Part shown: piece by piece, positions 10,183-19,080 of the stretch | Layout: each line of letters opens with the position of its first letter | Position numbering within the stretch: the stretch's first letter is position 1 | NCBI GenBank assembly: GCA_024404025.1 | Contig: JAKSQP010000005.1 | Location: 1-64,000, forward strand | DNA length: 64,000 nucleotides | Direction of reading: 5' to 3' | Source of the DNA: Clostridia bacterium | GTDB lineage: Bacteria > Bacillota > Clostridia > Oscillospirales > Acutalibacteraceae | Notes under the pieces: generated by a model | Told to the model about the DNA's origin: nothing | Seen by the model: only the letters and a program-made list of their open reading frames with translations | Databases searched by the model: none | Program-made: the position numbers and the translations under genes

Positions 10183-12201
10183 ATGACCTCTGATAAGCAG
10201 TACCGTCTTGGCTTTGACAAAAAAGCAAAGGAACTTGTTTCGCAGATGACCTTCAAAGAAAAGGTCAAGCTGATCGCAGGCAACTGCAAGGTATATGAAA
10301 GCATGGGCATAGGCAGCTATAACAGCAAGCCCTACGGCGCAGGCGGATGCGAGCGCCTTGATTTTCCGGAGATGCTTTTCTGCGACGGTCCGAGAGGATG
10401 CGTGTGCGGAAATTCGACCTGCTTCCCCGTGACTATGGCAAGAGGAGCAACCTTTGATCCGGAGCTTGAAGAACGTGTCGGAGCGGCGATAGGTGAAGAA
10501 ATCCGTGCTCACGGCGGCAATTTCTACGGCGGCGTATGTATCAATCTTCCCTATAATCCCGGCGGCGGAAGAAGCCAGGAAACATACGGCGAAGACAGCG
10601 TCCATATCGGAAAAATGGGCAGCGCACTCGTTAAAGGCGTCCAGAGCGAAAATGTTATTGCCTGCATAAAGCATTTTGCTTTCAACAGCATGGAAAATTC
10701 AAGATTCTGGGTCAATGTTACCGCCGATAAGCGCACGGAAAGAGAGGTTTATCTTCCTCATTTCAAAAAGTGCGTTGAAGCCGGCGCAGCTGCGGTCATG
10801 AGCTCATATAACCGCTATAACGGGAAATTCAACGGAGCGAATCCCTATCTGCTGACCGATGTTTTGCGAAACGAATGGGGCTTTGACGGCTTTATCGTTT
10901 CGGATTTCTTCTTCGGGCTTCATTCAACAAAGGGCGGAATGAACGCAGGCCTTGATGTTGAAATGAACATAAGAAGAAAATATAACACCGTCAGCGTAAA
11001 CCACGCCATAAAGAGCGGAAAAGCAACAATGAAGCAGCTTGACGATGCCTGTGTAAGAATCGTAAGAAATCTTATGGCATTCACGCAGGCAGAGGACAAA
11101 AAGACTTACGATAAGTCAATGATCGCAAGCGCAGAGCATATCGCTCTTGCAAGAGAGGTTGCCGAAAAATCAATAACTCTTATCAAAAACAAGAATAATC
11201 TTCTTCCGCTTGACAGAGAAAAATATAAGAATATCGTTGTTCTCGGCGATCTTGCAAAGGTTGAAAATATCGGCGATTACGGCTCAAGCCAGGTTCATCC
11301 GCCTTATGTAAAGACCTTTATGCAGGCTCTGGAAGAAAACTATTCGGATGTCAGCATCACATTTGTGCCGACTTCTGCGGTTTCACGCAGGGCAGAGGAG
11401 ATAAAGAAAGCGGATGCCGTTATCATCATCTGCGGAATGCGCCATGGCGATGAGGGCGAATATATCTTCGTTATAGGCGGAGACAGAAAGAAGCTCAGCC
11501 TCAAAAAGCGTGAAGCGGAAATGCTTAAATTTGCAGGTCTGCTCAATAAAAATACGGTTGCTGTTGTTATGGGCGGCAATGCCATCACCATGGGTGAATG
11601 GAAAAACGAGATAAATTCCGTTATGATGGCTTATTATCCCGGAATGGAGGGCGGAAACGCTATTGCCGACATCATATTCGGCAAGGTCAATCCTTCCGGC
11701 AAGCTTCCGTTTGCAATTGCAAAGAATGAAAAAGATTATCCCGATATAAAGTGGATTTCTCTTCAGCAGCATTACGGCTACTATAACGGATACAGAAAGC
11801 TCGAAAAAGATGGCAAAAAGCCCGATTTTCCATACGGCTTCGGCCTTTCGTATACCGATTTTGAGCTTTCGGATGCGAAGCTTCTTGAATCTGACGGCGA
11901 AAAAGCGGTATTCAATGTGACGGTTAAAAATACCGGCAGCAGAAAGGGCGCAGAGGTCGTTCAGCTTTACAGCGCCTGGAACGGCAGCGCAGTTGACAGA
12001 CCCGTTAAAACTCTTTCGGATTTCCGCCGTGTTGAGCTTGAAGCGGGCGAAAGCAGAGAAATTTCTCTTGAAGTCCGCAAGGCGGATCTTGCATATTATT
12101 CGGAAAAAGACGGCTTTATCGAAGAGGATATTCTCTATTCGGCATTCATCGGCTCTGACGAATGCTCATGTGAAAAAATAAAAATTGATTACAAATTCTG
12201 A
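10183..12201 (+). CDS. Cytoplasmic GH3 glycosidase (likely beta-xylosidase or beta-glucosidase)
   Basis: 672 residues without signal peptide, so it probably acts inside on imported oligosaccharides. Domain order is the common one: catalytic barrel (about 10-300) with CDGPRGC, CIKHFAFN, SSYNRYNG and the nucleophile D241 in FIVSDFFF; then the GH3 C-terminal domain (about 310-530) with SITLIKNKNNLLPL; then a fibronectin-III-like domain (about 560-670). It follows xylA after 35 bases with GGGAG at 10171-10175 and precedes a GPH sugar symporter. The operon context favours xylosides as substrate, but GH3 specificity cannot be read from sequence. It is only distantly similar to the domain-swapped GH3 at 3607. 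Confidence 0.9.
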   Translation: MTSDKQYRLGFDKKAKELVSQMTFKEKVKLIAGNCKVYESMGIGSYNSKPYGAGGCERLDFPEMLFCDGPRGCVCGNSTCFPVTMARGATFDPELEERVGAAIGEEIRAHGGNFYGGVCINLPYNPGGGRSQETYGEDSVHIGKMGSALVKGVQSENVIACIKHFAFNSMENSRFWVNVTADKRTEREVYLPHFKKCVEAGAAAVMSSYNRYNGKFNGANPYLLTDVLRNEWGFDGFIVSDFFFGLHSTKGGMNAGLDVEMNIRRKYNTVSVNHAIKSGKATMKQLDDACVRIVRNLMAFTQAEDKKTYDKSMIASAEHIALAREVAEKSITLIKNKNNLLPLDREKYKNIVVLGDLAKVENIGDYGSSQVHPPYVKTFMQALEENYSDVSITFVPTSAVSRRAEEIKKADAVIIICGMRHGDEGEYIFVIGGDRKKLSLKKREAEMLKFAGLLNKNTVAVVMGGNAITMGEWKNEINSVMMAYYPGMEGGNAIADIIFGKVNPSGKLPFAIAKNEKDYPDIKWISLQQHYGYYNGYRKLEKDGKKPDFPYGFGLSYTDFELSDAKLLESDGEKAVFNVTVKNTGSRKGAEVVQLYSAWNGSAVDRPVKTLSDFRRVELEAGESREISLEVRKADLAYYSEKDGFIEEDILYSAFIGSDECSCEKIKIDYKF

Positions 12202-12216
12202 TAAGCAGGTGGAAAA

Positions 12217-13827
12217 ATGAAAAAACGGCTTGATCTTAAAAATGCAACAACAAAAGAGATAATCGCATTTTCAATGCTTCCGCTCGGAATGTTTTTCATA
12301 AATTCAACCGTTTATACGGTTTTCAATGTATTTATGACCGACGTTCTCAAGCTCAGCATGACCCTTGCATCTGTTGTTATTCTCGGAACAAAGCTCTGGG
12401 ATGCAATCAATGACCCTCTTATGGGTACTTTCGTTGAAAGAACACGCACAAAATGGGGCAAATGCCGTCCGTATCTTATATGGATGACGCCGGCTCTTGT
12501 TGTTGTTACGGCTCTTCTTTTTGCGCCTGTCAGCTTCCCTGAAAAATGGAATCTATACAGCAACGGAGAATTTATCGGCAACGCCGGCAACTTCGTTTTT
12601 GCTCTGATTATGTATATGCTTTTCATAACTGCATATACGGGACTTGAAATTCCGTTCAACAGCATGACTCCGCTTGTTTTTCCGCAGAAGGACAAGAGAG
12701 TTTCGGCTGTTTCGTGGTCGCAGACGATCGGCTCTCTCGGAACTGTTCTGCCGACTATGTTTGTCTGGCTTGCGATCGGTATGCTCGGAAACGGCAAAAA
12801 AGATACAACCGACTGGGGATATTTCTGGTCTGCACTGATTTTTGCAGTTATGGGTGCAATATTTATTATCTGGTCGTTCTTCGGCGTTAAGGAAAAGGTT
12901 TATATTCCTCCGAGAAAGATGAACGGAAGAAAGAGCTTCAAGGTTATTTTTACCGATAAGAGAATGATAGTTCTTCTTATCTGCTCGCTGTTTTCCGGAA
13001 TGATCAATATCGGCTCAATGTTTCTGCCTTATTTTGCTAACTGGAACTGCATCGGCATTCTTCCGATGGAAAAAATCAATCTTTTCATAGAAAATCTTCT
13101 CGGAAAGAATCCGCAGCTCACCGCAATTTCGATTCTTCCGACCGTGCTTTCGGTTATGAGCGGAATCGCATATATGCTTTCGATGATGATCGTTCCTCCG
13201 CTTCTTAAAAAGATGTCGAAGAAAACGCTCTGGATACTGCAGTCAGTTATCGGCGGAGTTATGTGCTTTGCAACATATTTTATAGGCGTTTATGTTTTGC
13301 CTTATAATACTCTTGCGGGCTTTATCGTTTATGCTCTTATGAGATTCTTCACCAATTTCCCCGTCGGAATGAGCCTTGTTCTGCTCGTTGCGATGTTTGC
13401 GGATATAACCGATGACCTTGAAATAAAAACCAACGAGCGCCTTGAGGCTACCGCTTATTCGATGAAGGGCCTGCTTTATAAGATTTCTGTTGCCGTTTTC
13501 AATGTTGTTGTGCTTGTTATCATTGATAAAATCGGCTATAACGCAGAGAGAATGACGGCTATTACAGCAAACAATACCATTCCTCTGATCGAGTCAACAA
13601 CCGTTGCGAACGTTATCGGCAACATAGACTATACTCATCTTCTCAACACGATATTTTTCATGCTCACCGCATTCGGCGCAATCGGAATGTTCCTTCAGGC
13701 AATTCCGATGTTCTTCTATAAATTTGACGAAAATGAGATGAGCGAAAAGCTTGAAGCATTCAGAAAGAAGAGAGAAGAGGAATCGCAGAAAGAGCTTGAT
13801 GATGCTCTCGTTTCTGCGGAAAAATGA
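12217..13827 (+). CDS. GPH-family sugar symporter
   Basis: 536-residue polytopic membrane protein of the glycoside-pentoside-hexuronide:cation symporter family (MelB/XynB-like). The family hallmark is visible in DAINDPLMGTFVERTRTKWG followed by CRPYLIW. About twelve hydrophobic segments can be counted. An extra hydrophilic loop at about 105-125 contains FPEKWNLYSNGEF. The C-terminal tail is charged. It sits between the cytoplasmic GH3 and an esterase-like hydrolase, so it most likely imports xylosides or xylo-oligosaccharides with Na+ or H+. AGGTGG at 12207-12212 supports the start. Confidence 0.9.
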   Translation: MKKRLDLKNATTKEIIAFSMLPLGMFFINSTVYTVFNVFMTDVLKLSMTLASVVILGTKLWDAINDPLMGTFVERTRTKWGKCRPYLIWMTPALVVVTALLFAPVSFPEKWNLYSNGEFIGNAGNFVFALIMYMLFITAYTGLEIPFNSMTPLVFPQKDKRVSAVSWSQTIGSLGTVLPTMFVWLAIGMLGNGKKDTTDWGYFWSALIFAVMGAIFIIWSFFGVKEKVYIPPRKMNGRKSFKVIFTDKRMIVLLICSLFSGMINIGSMFLPYFANWNCIGILPMEKINLFIENLLGKNPQLTAISILPTVLSVMSGIAYMLSMMIVPPLLKKMSKKTLWILQSVIGGVMCFATYFIGVYVLPYNTLAGFIVYALMRFFTNFPVGMSLVLLVAMFADITDDLEIKTNERLEATAYSMKGLLYKISVAVFNVVVLVIIDKIGYNAERMTAITANNTIPLIESTTVANVIGNIDYTHLLNTIFFMLTAFGAIGMFLQAIPMFFYKFDENEMSEKLEAFRKKREEESQKELDDALVSAEK

Positions 13828-13828
13828 T

Positions 13829-14869
13829 ATGAAAAACAGATACCGCTATTCGCCCGATGAATATTACAGCAGGATATATGATACTCACGCTTCGCCGTTT
13901 GAAAATCTGACGGAAAAGGCTGATTATGCCGTCAAATGCGAAGAAATCAGGCAGAAGATCGGAGATACCCTTGCAATCGAAAACATACCGCTTAAAATCG
14001 ACAAATTAAAGCCAGAAATTCTTAAAACCGAAAGCAGAAAGAATTATTCGGCTTCAACAATGAGCGTTGAAATCTGCGAAGGTCTTAATATGCTTTGCTA
14101 TGTGCTTGAGCCGAAAGGAAAAGTCAAAAGCGGAATAGTTGCCTTCTGCGGCCACGGCTACGGCTGCCGTCAGATTATAAGGCAGTCCAAAAGGGGAAAA
14201 TACAGAATTCTGAATTTCCTTGATAATTATCAGAAAAACTTTGCCGGTGCGCTGGCTGAAAACGGACATCTTGTTATTGTGCCGGAGCCGATAGGATTCG
14301 GAGAAGCAAAGCTGAAAAAGGATTTCGTTAAACCATTTTATTCAAGCTCCTGCGACACGCTTTCGCATCACAGCCTGCTATACGGCTTCTCTGCGGCGTC
14401 AATGAGAGTTTATCAGGTCCGGCGCTGCATTGATATTCTTGAACAAAAATACAGCATAAACGAAATCGGGATTATGGGCATTTCGGGCGGCGGTCTGGTT
14501 GCTCTTTATTCATCCTGCGTTGATGCAAGAATTTCAAAAACCTGCGTCTGCGGATATATCAACACATTCAGAACGAGTGTTCTGCGTATGTGGCATTGCC
14601 CGGATAATTACATCCCCGGTCTTCTTAAAATCGGAGATATGTATGATTTTGCATCAGCTCTCGCTCCGAAAAAACTGATGATGGAATTCGGAACGGATGA
14701 TAAGCTTTTCCCGATCGAGGGATCAAGGCTCGCACGGGATAAAATAGCCGACGTATATGATGCTGCCGGATGCAGTGAAAATTTCTTCGGGGTTGAATTC
14801 AAGGGAAAACACGAAGTTTATCTGCCGGAGGCGCTGAAATTTTTTGATGAGGGCGGTAAAGAAAAATGA
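13829..14869 (+). CDS. Alpha/beta hydrolase, acetyl-xylan-esterase-like
   Basis: 346 residues, no signal peptide. CGHGYGCRQ resembles the oxyanion-hole region. The nucleophile elbow GISGG places the serine at S219, an acid is likely in FGTDDKLFP, and the histidine is H328 in GKHEVYL. This is the layout of cytoplasmic acetyl-xylan-esterase/Abhydrolase_7-like enzymes that remove acetyl groups from sugars. The ATG at 13829 is one base after the transporter stop, and a longer frame would overlap that gene by 77 bases. Placed in a xyl operon, deacetylation of imported xylo-oligosaccharides is the likely job (inference). Confidence 0.75.
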   Translation: MKNRYRYSPDEYYSRIYDTHASPFENLTEKADYAVKCEEIRQKIGDTLAIENIPLKIDKLKPEILKTESRKNYSASTMSVEICEGLNMLCYVLEPKGKVKSGIVAFCGHGYGCRQIIRQSKRGKYRILNFLDNYQKNFAGALAENGHLVIVPEPIGFGEAKLKKDFVKPFYSSSCDTLSHHSLLYGFSAASMRVYQVRRCIDILEQKYSINEIGIMGISGGGLVALYSSCVDARISKTCVCGYINTFRTSVLRMWHCPDNYIPGLLKIGDMYDFASALAPKKLMMEFGTDDKLFPIEGSRLARDKIADVYDAAGCSENFFGVEFKGKHEVYLPEALKFFDEGGKEK

Positions 14870-15606
14870 TTGGATTCACAAGCGTTTCGCTTCGCTCATA
14901 TCCGGTTGAAGAGGTTGTTGATATTGCCGCAAAAGCCGGAGCGGAGATCATCGAGTGGGGCTCGGATTTTCACATAAAGACCATTGAGGATGCCGAAAAG
15001 GCAAAGAAACTCTGCGATGAAAAAGGTATTATCATCAATTCTTACGGCACATATTACCGGACGGGATGCGGAAACGAAGAGCAATGGAAAGAAATTTGCA
15101 GAATTGCCGATGCAATGGGAGCAAAATATATCCGCACCTGGCTCGGCACAAAAGGAAGCAGCAAAACAAACGAAAAAGAATATGCTCTTCTGCTTGAGGA
15201 TGCCCGCAGGATGGCAGATATTGCGGCTGAATACGGCCTTGTTATTTGCCACGAATGTCATCACCATACATATAATGACACGGAAAGCTCATCTCTGCGT
15301 TTTCTGAAAGATGTTGAAAGAAGCAATGTCAAAACCTATTATCAGTCATGGTACCGTGATGAAAGCGGCGATAAGTCAAAGCTATTCAATACTTTTCCTT
15401 ATGTTCAGGATGTTCATATTTCTTTTTCCGAGCTTACAAAATTTCAGAAGTTTCATAAAAAGGACAAAGCCTTTATTGAAAAGATTATCGGATGGCTGAA
15501 AGAACTGGATTTTTCGGGCGGACTGATTATTGAATTCACGCAGAATAACAGCGGGGAAAATCTGATAAAGGATGTTAACCGCATTAAAGAGCTTTGGAAT
15601 AAATAA
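14866..15606 (+). CDS. TIM-barrel sugar isomerase/epimerase (AP-endonuclease-2 fold)
   Basis: 246 residues, xylose-isomerase-like TIM barrel of the sugar phosphate isomerase/epimerase superfamily. The start MIGFTSVSLRSYPVEEVV and the metal-site segments IEWG, CHECHHHTYND and the terminal LIIEFTQ fit this superfamily, which binds a divalent metal through Glu/His/Asp. The substrate is unknown. It is the last gene of the xyl operon and its ATG overlaps the previous stop (ATGA), suggesting coupled translation and a role in pentose or acetylated-sugar handling. Confidence 0.8.
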   Translation: MIGFTSVSLRSYPVEEVVDIAAKAGAEIIEWGSDFHIKTIEDAEKAKKLCDEKGIIINSYGTYYRTGCGNEEQWKEICRIADAMGAKYIRTWLGTKGSSKTNEKEYALLLEDARRMADIAAEYGLVICHECHHHTYNDTESSSLRFLKDVERSNVKTYYQSWYRDESGDKSKLFNTFPYVQDVHISFSELTKFQKFHKKDKAFIEKIIGWLKELDFSGGLIIEFTQNNSGENLIKDVNRIKELWNK

Positions 15607-15610
15607 AAGC

Positions 15611-15656
15611 AAAGAGAGACGGTTTTCGGATAAATTTCCGGAAATCATCTCTCTTT
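15611..15656 (+). terminator. Terminator of xyl operon
   Basis: AAAGAGAGA at 15611 pairs with TCTCTCTTT ending at about 15656; the inner part (GGTTTTCGG against CCGGAAATC) adds wobble pairs. A T-rich exit follows. Confidence 0.8.
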
Positions 15657-15660
15657 TATT

Positions 15661-15741
15661 GTAGGGCACGGATTTATCCGTGCCGTGTAAATCCAACAAC
15701 CGTTTTTGGGGTAAGACGGCAAGCATAAACGCCTGCCCTAC
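15661..15741. repeat. REP-like inverted pair of 25-bp hairpin units
   Basis: Two 25-base units lie in inverted orientation: 15661-15685 and 15717-15741 (reverse strand). Both begin GTAGGGCA, share TTTAT in the middle and end TGCCG. They differ at five positions, yet each still folds into its own hairpin because changes on one arm are matched or wobble-tolerated on the other. The spacer 15686-15716 is unique. The outer ends form perfect 8-bp inverted repeats. This layout is that of a REP doublet. No second copy is seen in the window. Confidence 0.7.
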
Positions 15742-15778
15742 GAGGCGTGTTGATAAAATTTTTTACGAGGCTCCGCTT

Positions 15779-16600
15779 TTATATGAGCTTTTTGCAGATG
15801 CAGTCCATAAGTGCTTTGAATTTTCCTTCAACCGCTTTTCCGGTTTCCATAACCTCTTCGTGCGAAAGCTGCTTATCGAGTATCCCGGCAGCCATATTTG
15901 TAAGGCACGAGATGCCGAGAACTTTTATGCCGCTGTGAACGGCGGTTATGACTTCGGGGACGGTTGACATTCCGCAGGCATCGGCTCCCAAAATGCGCAG
16001 CGCTTTGATTTCGGCAGGTGTTTCATACATCGGGCCTTTTGAATAGGCATAAACGCCGCAGCGAAGATTTATTCCGCAGTTCTTTGCCGCTTCGAGAGCA
16101 GTTTCGGAGAGAGCCTTGTCATAAGCTTCGCCCATCGGCGGAAATCGGGTGCCGAATCTTTCGTCATTTTTTCCGAAAAGCGGAGAATCGCAGAAAAACG
16201 ACAGATGGTCTGTAATCAGCATCAGGTCGCCCGGCTCAAATGAAGTGTTGATCGCTCCTGCGGCATTTGTGAGGATGAGATTTTTTATTCCGAGCAGCGA
16301 AAAAACTCTGACATAAAAGGTGACATCCTCCATGGAATAGCCCTCATAAGCGTGAAAGCGGCCTTTCATTGCGATTATTCTTTTGCCCGAAGTCTTCCCG
16401 AAAATAAGTGTTCCGCTGTGACCTTCAACCGTAACGGCAGGGAATGACGGGATTTCGGAATACGGAATTTCAACTTCCGCTTCTATCGAATCTCCGAATG
16501 CTCCGAGACCGCTTCCGAGAACGATTGCCGTGTCGGGAATATCTGCGGCTTTTGATTTGATGAATCCGGCGGCTGATTCCGCTCTTTTGAAAATATCCAT
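15779..16600 (-). CDS. punA: Purine nucleoside phosphorylase, trimeric class
   Basis: 273 residues, class I purine nucleoside phosphorylase, cleaving inosine/guanosine (and deoxy forms) with phosphate to base and ribose 1-phosphate for salvage. Motifs visible: the phosphate loop VLGSGLGAF, EGHSG, MKGRFHAYEGYS, LTNAAGAIN, and GPMYETPAEI. The purine-binding segment has Asn (SCLTNMAAG), which is typical of PNP; methylthioadenosine phosphorylases have Asp there. AGGTGA precedes the ATG at 16600. It is transcribed alone, divergent from the GH123-like gene. Confidence 0.95.
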   Translation of the reverse strand: MDIFKRAESAAGFIKSKAADIPDTAIVLGSGLGAFGDSIEAEVEIPYSEIPSFPAVTVEGHSGTLIFGKTSGKRIIAMKGRFHAYEGYSMEDVTFYVRVFSLLGIKNLILTNAAGAINTSFEPGDLMLITDHLSFFCDSPLFGKNDERFGTRFPPMGEAYDKALSETALEAAKNCGINLRCGVYAYSKGPMYETPAEIKALRILGADACGMSTVPEVITAVHSGIKVLGISCLTNMAAGILDKQLSHEEVMETGKAVEGKFKALMDCICKKLI

Positions 16601-16618
16601 TCATTTCACCTCGTTTCC

Positions 16619-16647
16619 ATATTACCATATCGTAAAAGATAATTCAA
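16619..16647 (-). promoter_or_regulatory. Putative punA promoter
   Basis: On the minus strand, TTGAAT (16642-16647) and TAATAT (16619-16624) lie 17 bases apart. Both are 4/6 matches to consensus. Confidence 0.45.
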
Positions 16648-16660
16648 TTGAAAATGATTA

Positions 16661-16689
16661 TTGAAATAAAGAAAATGATATGTTATATT
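16661..16689 (+). promoter_or_regulatory. Promoter of GH123-like gene
   Basis: TTGAAA at 16661-16666 and TATATT at 16684-16689, 17-base spacer. AGGAGGG at 16697-16703 follows. Confidence 0.7.
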
Positions 16690-16710
16690 AAAAAACAGGA
16701 GGGATAATTT

Positions 16711-18366
16711 ATGATAACTTTCAAGCCCATAACAATGATGGAAAAATGCTTTATGGATGAAGCAATATCTTCAAAAACGGTTGTTGAGCGCATCAGCGGA
16801 CTCAAAGAGGAGGAGTGCGCTTTTCAGCTCGCATATACAAGCGATGACCCCGATAACTATCCGAGAATGAACTGCATTCTCAAGGTTGATTCTCCGATTT
16901 CAGAATATATAAACATAAGGCAGGTTGAGCAGGTTCCCGTAAGGTATCCCTGCAGAATCACAGATGACGAGGATTACTTGCGCAGAGAAGCGGGACTTTA
17001 TCCCGATCTTCTTTCTCCGCTCGACTGCTTTAATCATGTTTTCCCGACTTATAATGTTTTGAAAACGCTCTATGTCACCGTCAAAATACCCGCTTCTTAT
17101 CCGGCAGGGGATTATCCGATGGCGTTTGCTCTTGAATGCGAAGACGGAAGCGTTGCCGCAGAAGCAAAGCTTACATTCCATTGCGTTAATGCCGTTCTTC
17201 CGGAGCAGACAATGAAATACACAAACTGGTTCCACAGCGACTGCATTGCGAATTATTATAATCTTGAAACCTTCAGCGAAAAGCATTGGGAATATATCGG
17301 AAAATTCATCCGTACCGCAGCAGCAAACGGAATGAACACGATCCTCACTCCCGTTTTTACGCCGCCTCTTGATACCGCAATCGGCCACGAGAGAAGAACG
17401 ATTCAGCTTGTTGATGTTGAAAAGACAGCAGACGGCTGGAGCTTCGGCTTTGAAAAGCTTGAAAGATGGGTAAAGCTGTGCCTTGAAAACGGCATTGAAT
17501 TTTTTGAAATATCCCATCTTTATTCGCAATGGGGCGCAGTTCATGCTCCGAAGATTATGGGCAGGGATGAAAGCGGCGAATATAAGCATCTTTTCGGCTG
17601 GGAAACGGATTCGACCTCAGCGGAATACTGCGGATTTTTAAGAGCATTTCTTAAAGCGCTGACAGCAGAATGCAAAAAACTCGGCATTGATAACAGAATA
17701 ATGTTTCATATTTCGGATGAGCCAAACAGAGAGCAGGCAGATGATTATAAAGCCGCAAGAGAGCAGATAGCCGATCTGCTTGACGGTTACAGAGTTATGG
17801 ATGCAATGTCTCATTTTGAACTTTATGAAGAAGGCGTTGTTGAATGCCCGATTCCGTGCAGCTCGGATTTAGGGCCGTTTCTTGAAGCGGATATTCCCGA
17901 TTTATGGACATATTACTGCTGCGGAACAAGAAAGGGAGTTTCAAACAGACTTATTGCCATGTCAATGGAAAGAGCGAGAGTTATCGGCCTGCAGTTCTGG
18001 AAATATGACATCAGGGGCTTCCTTCAATGGGGCTATAATTTCTATAACAGCTGCGGCTCATGCCGCCCGATAGATCCTTATCTTGTTACGGACGGCGATT
18101 ACTGGGTTCCTGCCGGCGACTGCTTCGTTGTATATCCCGGACCTGATGGCGATCCGCTTGAAACGCTTCATCTTAAGGCTTTCACATTTGCTCTTCAGGA
18201 CACAAGAGCGCTTCAGCTTGCGTGCAGTCTTTCATCCAGAGAAGAGGTTACCGCAATTATTGAAAAATACGGAACGGTTACATTCTTTGAGAATCCGAAA
18301 GGCAACAACTGGCTTGAAAAGGTCAGAGAAGAAATCAATGAGCTTATCGAGAAAAGGATAGGATAA
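16711..18366 (+). CDS. DUF4091/GH123-like putative glycosidase, cytoplasmic
   Basis: 551 residues, no signal peptide. A beta-sandwich N-terminal part (1-165) precedes a TIM-barrel catalytic region with HISDEPN. This supplies the Asp-Glu pair (D336-E337) that GH123 N-acetylgalactosaminidases use in substrate-assisted catalysis. The C-terminal part contains GLQFWKYDIRGFLQWGYNFY, a strong DUF4091 signature. Family members act on GalNAc-containing glycans, but DUF4091 proteins are largely uncharacterised, so the substrate stays open. AGGAGGG seven bases upstream fixes the start. It is followed after one base by a histidine phosphatase gene, forming a two-gene operon. Confidence 0.75.
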   Translation: MITFKPITMMEKCFMDEAISSKTVVERISGLKEEECAFQLAYTSDDPDNYPRMNCILKVDSPISEYINIRQVEQVPVRYPCRITDDEDYLRREAGLYPDLLSPLDCFNHVFPTYNVLKTLYVTVKIPASYPAGDYPMAFALECEDGSVAAEAKLTFHCVNAVLPEQTMKYTNWFHSDCIANYYNLETFSEKHWEYIGKFIRTAAANGMNTILTPVFTPPLDTAIGHERRTIQLVDVEKTADGWSFGFEKLERWVKLCLENGIEFFEISHLYSQWGAVHAPKIMGRDESGEYKHLFGWETDSTSAEYCGFLRAFLKALTAECKKLGIDNRIMFHISDEPNREQADDYKAAREQIADLLDGYRVMDAMSHFELYEEGVVECPIPCSSDLGPFLEADIPDLWTYYCCGTRKGVSNRLIAMSMERARVIGLQFWKYDIRGFLQWGYNFYNSCGSCRPIDPYLVTDGDYWVPAGDCFVVYPGPDGDPLETLHLKAFTFALQDTRALQLACSLSSREEVTAIIEKYGTVTFFENPKGNNWLEKVREEINELIEKRIG

Positions 18367-18367
18367 A

Positions 18368-19039
18368 ATGGAACTTTATCTTGTTCGCCACGGCGAAACA
18401 CGTTCAAATACCGGCGAGGATGATTCCTGCGATTCTGTGCTTACCGAAAAGGGCATAATGCAGGCGGAATATCTCGGGAAATATCTTGAGAATATTCATT
18501 TTGACAAAATCTATTCGAGCCATCTCATAAGAGCCGTTCAGACTGCGGCGGCAGTTGCGGAGCATCAGCAGGGAGAGCCCGAAATAATTGTTGTGCCGGA
18601 GCTTGCCGAAAGGGGAATAACAAGCGAATTCGTTCCCGATAAGGAAAGGCTTGAAAGAGCCTACCCGAAGCTGGTTTATGCCGATGACCTCATAAACAAG
18701 GATTTTCACGGCGATATCGAAAGAAGCGAAAATGTGCTTCGCAGGCTTGTTTTCGATCCGGCTTATCTGAACGCCTCCGAAACAAAAATCAAAGGTGAAA
18801 ACGAAATCAGATATAATTCGGAAAGAATTCTGATTGTTGCTCACGGCGGACTGAATGCCTGCATATTGAGCAATCTTGTTAATTTCCGATTTGATATAAA
18901 TATGAATATAGTTCAGCATAATACCTGCATAAACCGTTTCAGGCTGTTCCTTTTCAACGGTGTTCGGCGTATAGCCTTTGAGGGCTATAATGAAACAAAT
19001 CATCTGCCCGAAGAAATCAGGCAGCATTGCAATTATTGA
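18368..19039 (+). CDS. Histidine phosphatase (phosphoglycerate-mutase-like)
   Basis: 223 residues. The N-terminus LYLVRHGETRSN contains the phospho-accepting RHG histidine, and IYSSHLIRAVQTA and ILIVAHGGLNA supply the second Arg and His of the branch-1 histidine phosphatase site. Family members dephosphorylate small phosphate esters or sugar phosphates; the substrate here is unknown. The start is one base beyond the stop of the GH123-like gene, with AGGATAGG in that gene's end as ribosome site, so the two are coupled. A sugar phosphatase role in the same pathway is plausible but unproven. Confidence 0.85.
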   Translation: MELYLVRHGETRSNTGEDDSCDSVLTEKGIMQAEYLGKYLENIHFDKIYSSHLIRAVQTAAAVAEHQQGEPEIIVVPELAERGITSEFVPDKERLERAYPKLVYADDLINKDFHGDIERSENVLRRLVFDPAYLNASETKIKGENEIRYNSERILIVAHGGLNACILSNLVNFRFDINMNIVQHNTCINRFRLFLFNGVRRIAFEGYNETNHLPEEIRQHCNY

Positions 19040-19043
19040 AAAA

Positions 19044-19078
19044 AACAAGGACTTTAAGCTTGTCTTAAAGTCCTTGTT
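19044..19078. terminator. Two-way terminator, 15-bp stem
   Basis: Perfect arms 19044-19058 and 19064-19078, 5-nt loop, A-run before and T-rich sequence after. It sits between convergent genes. Confidence 0.92.
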
Positions 19079-19080
19079 GT

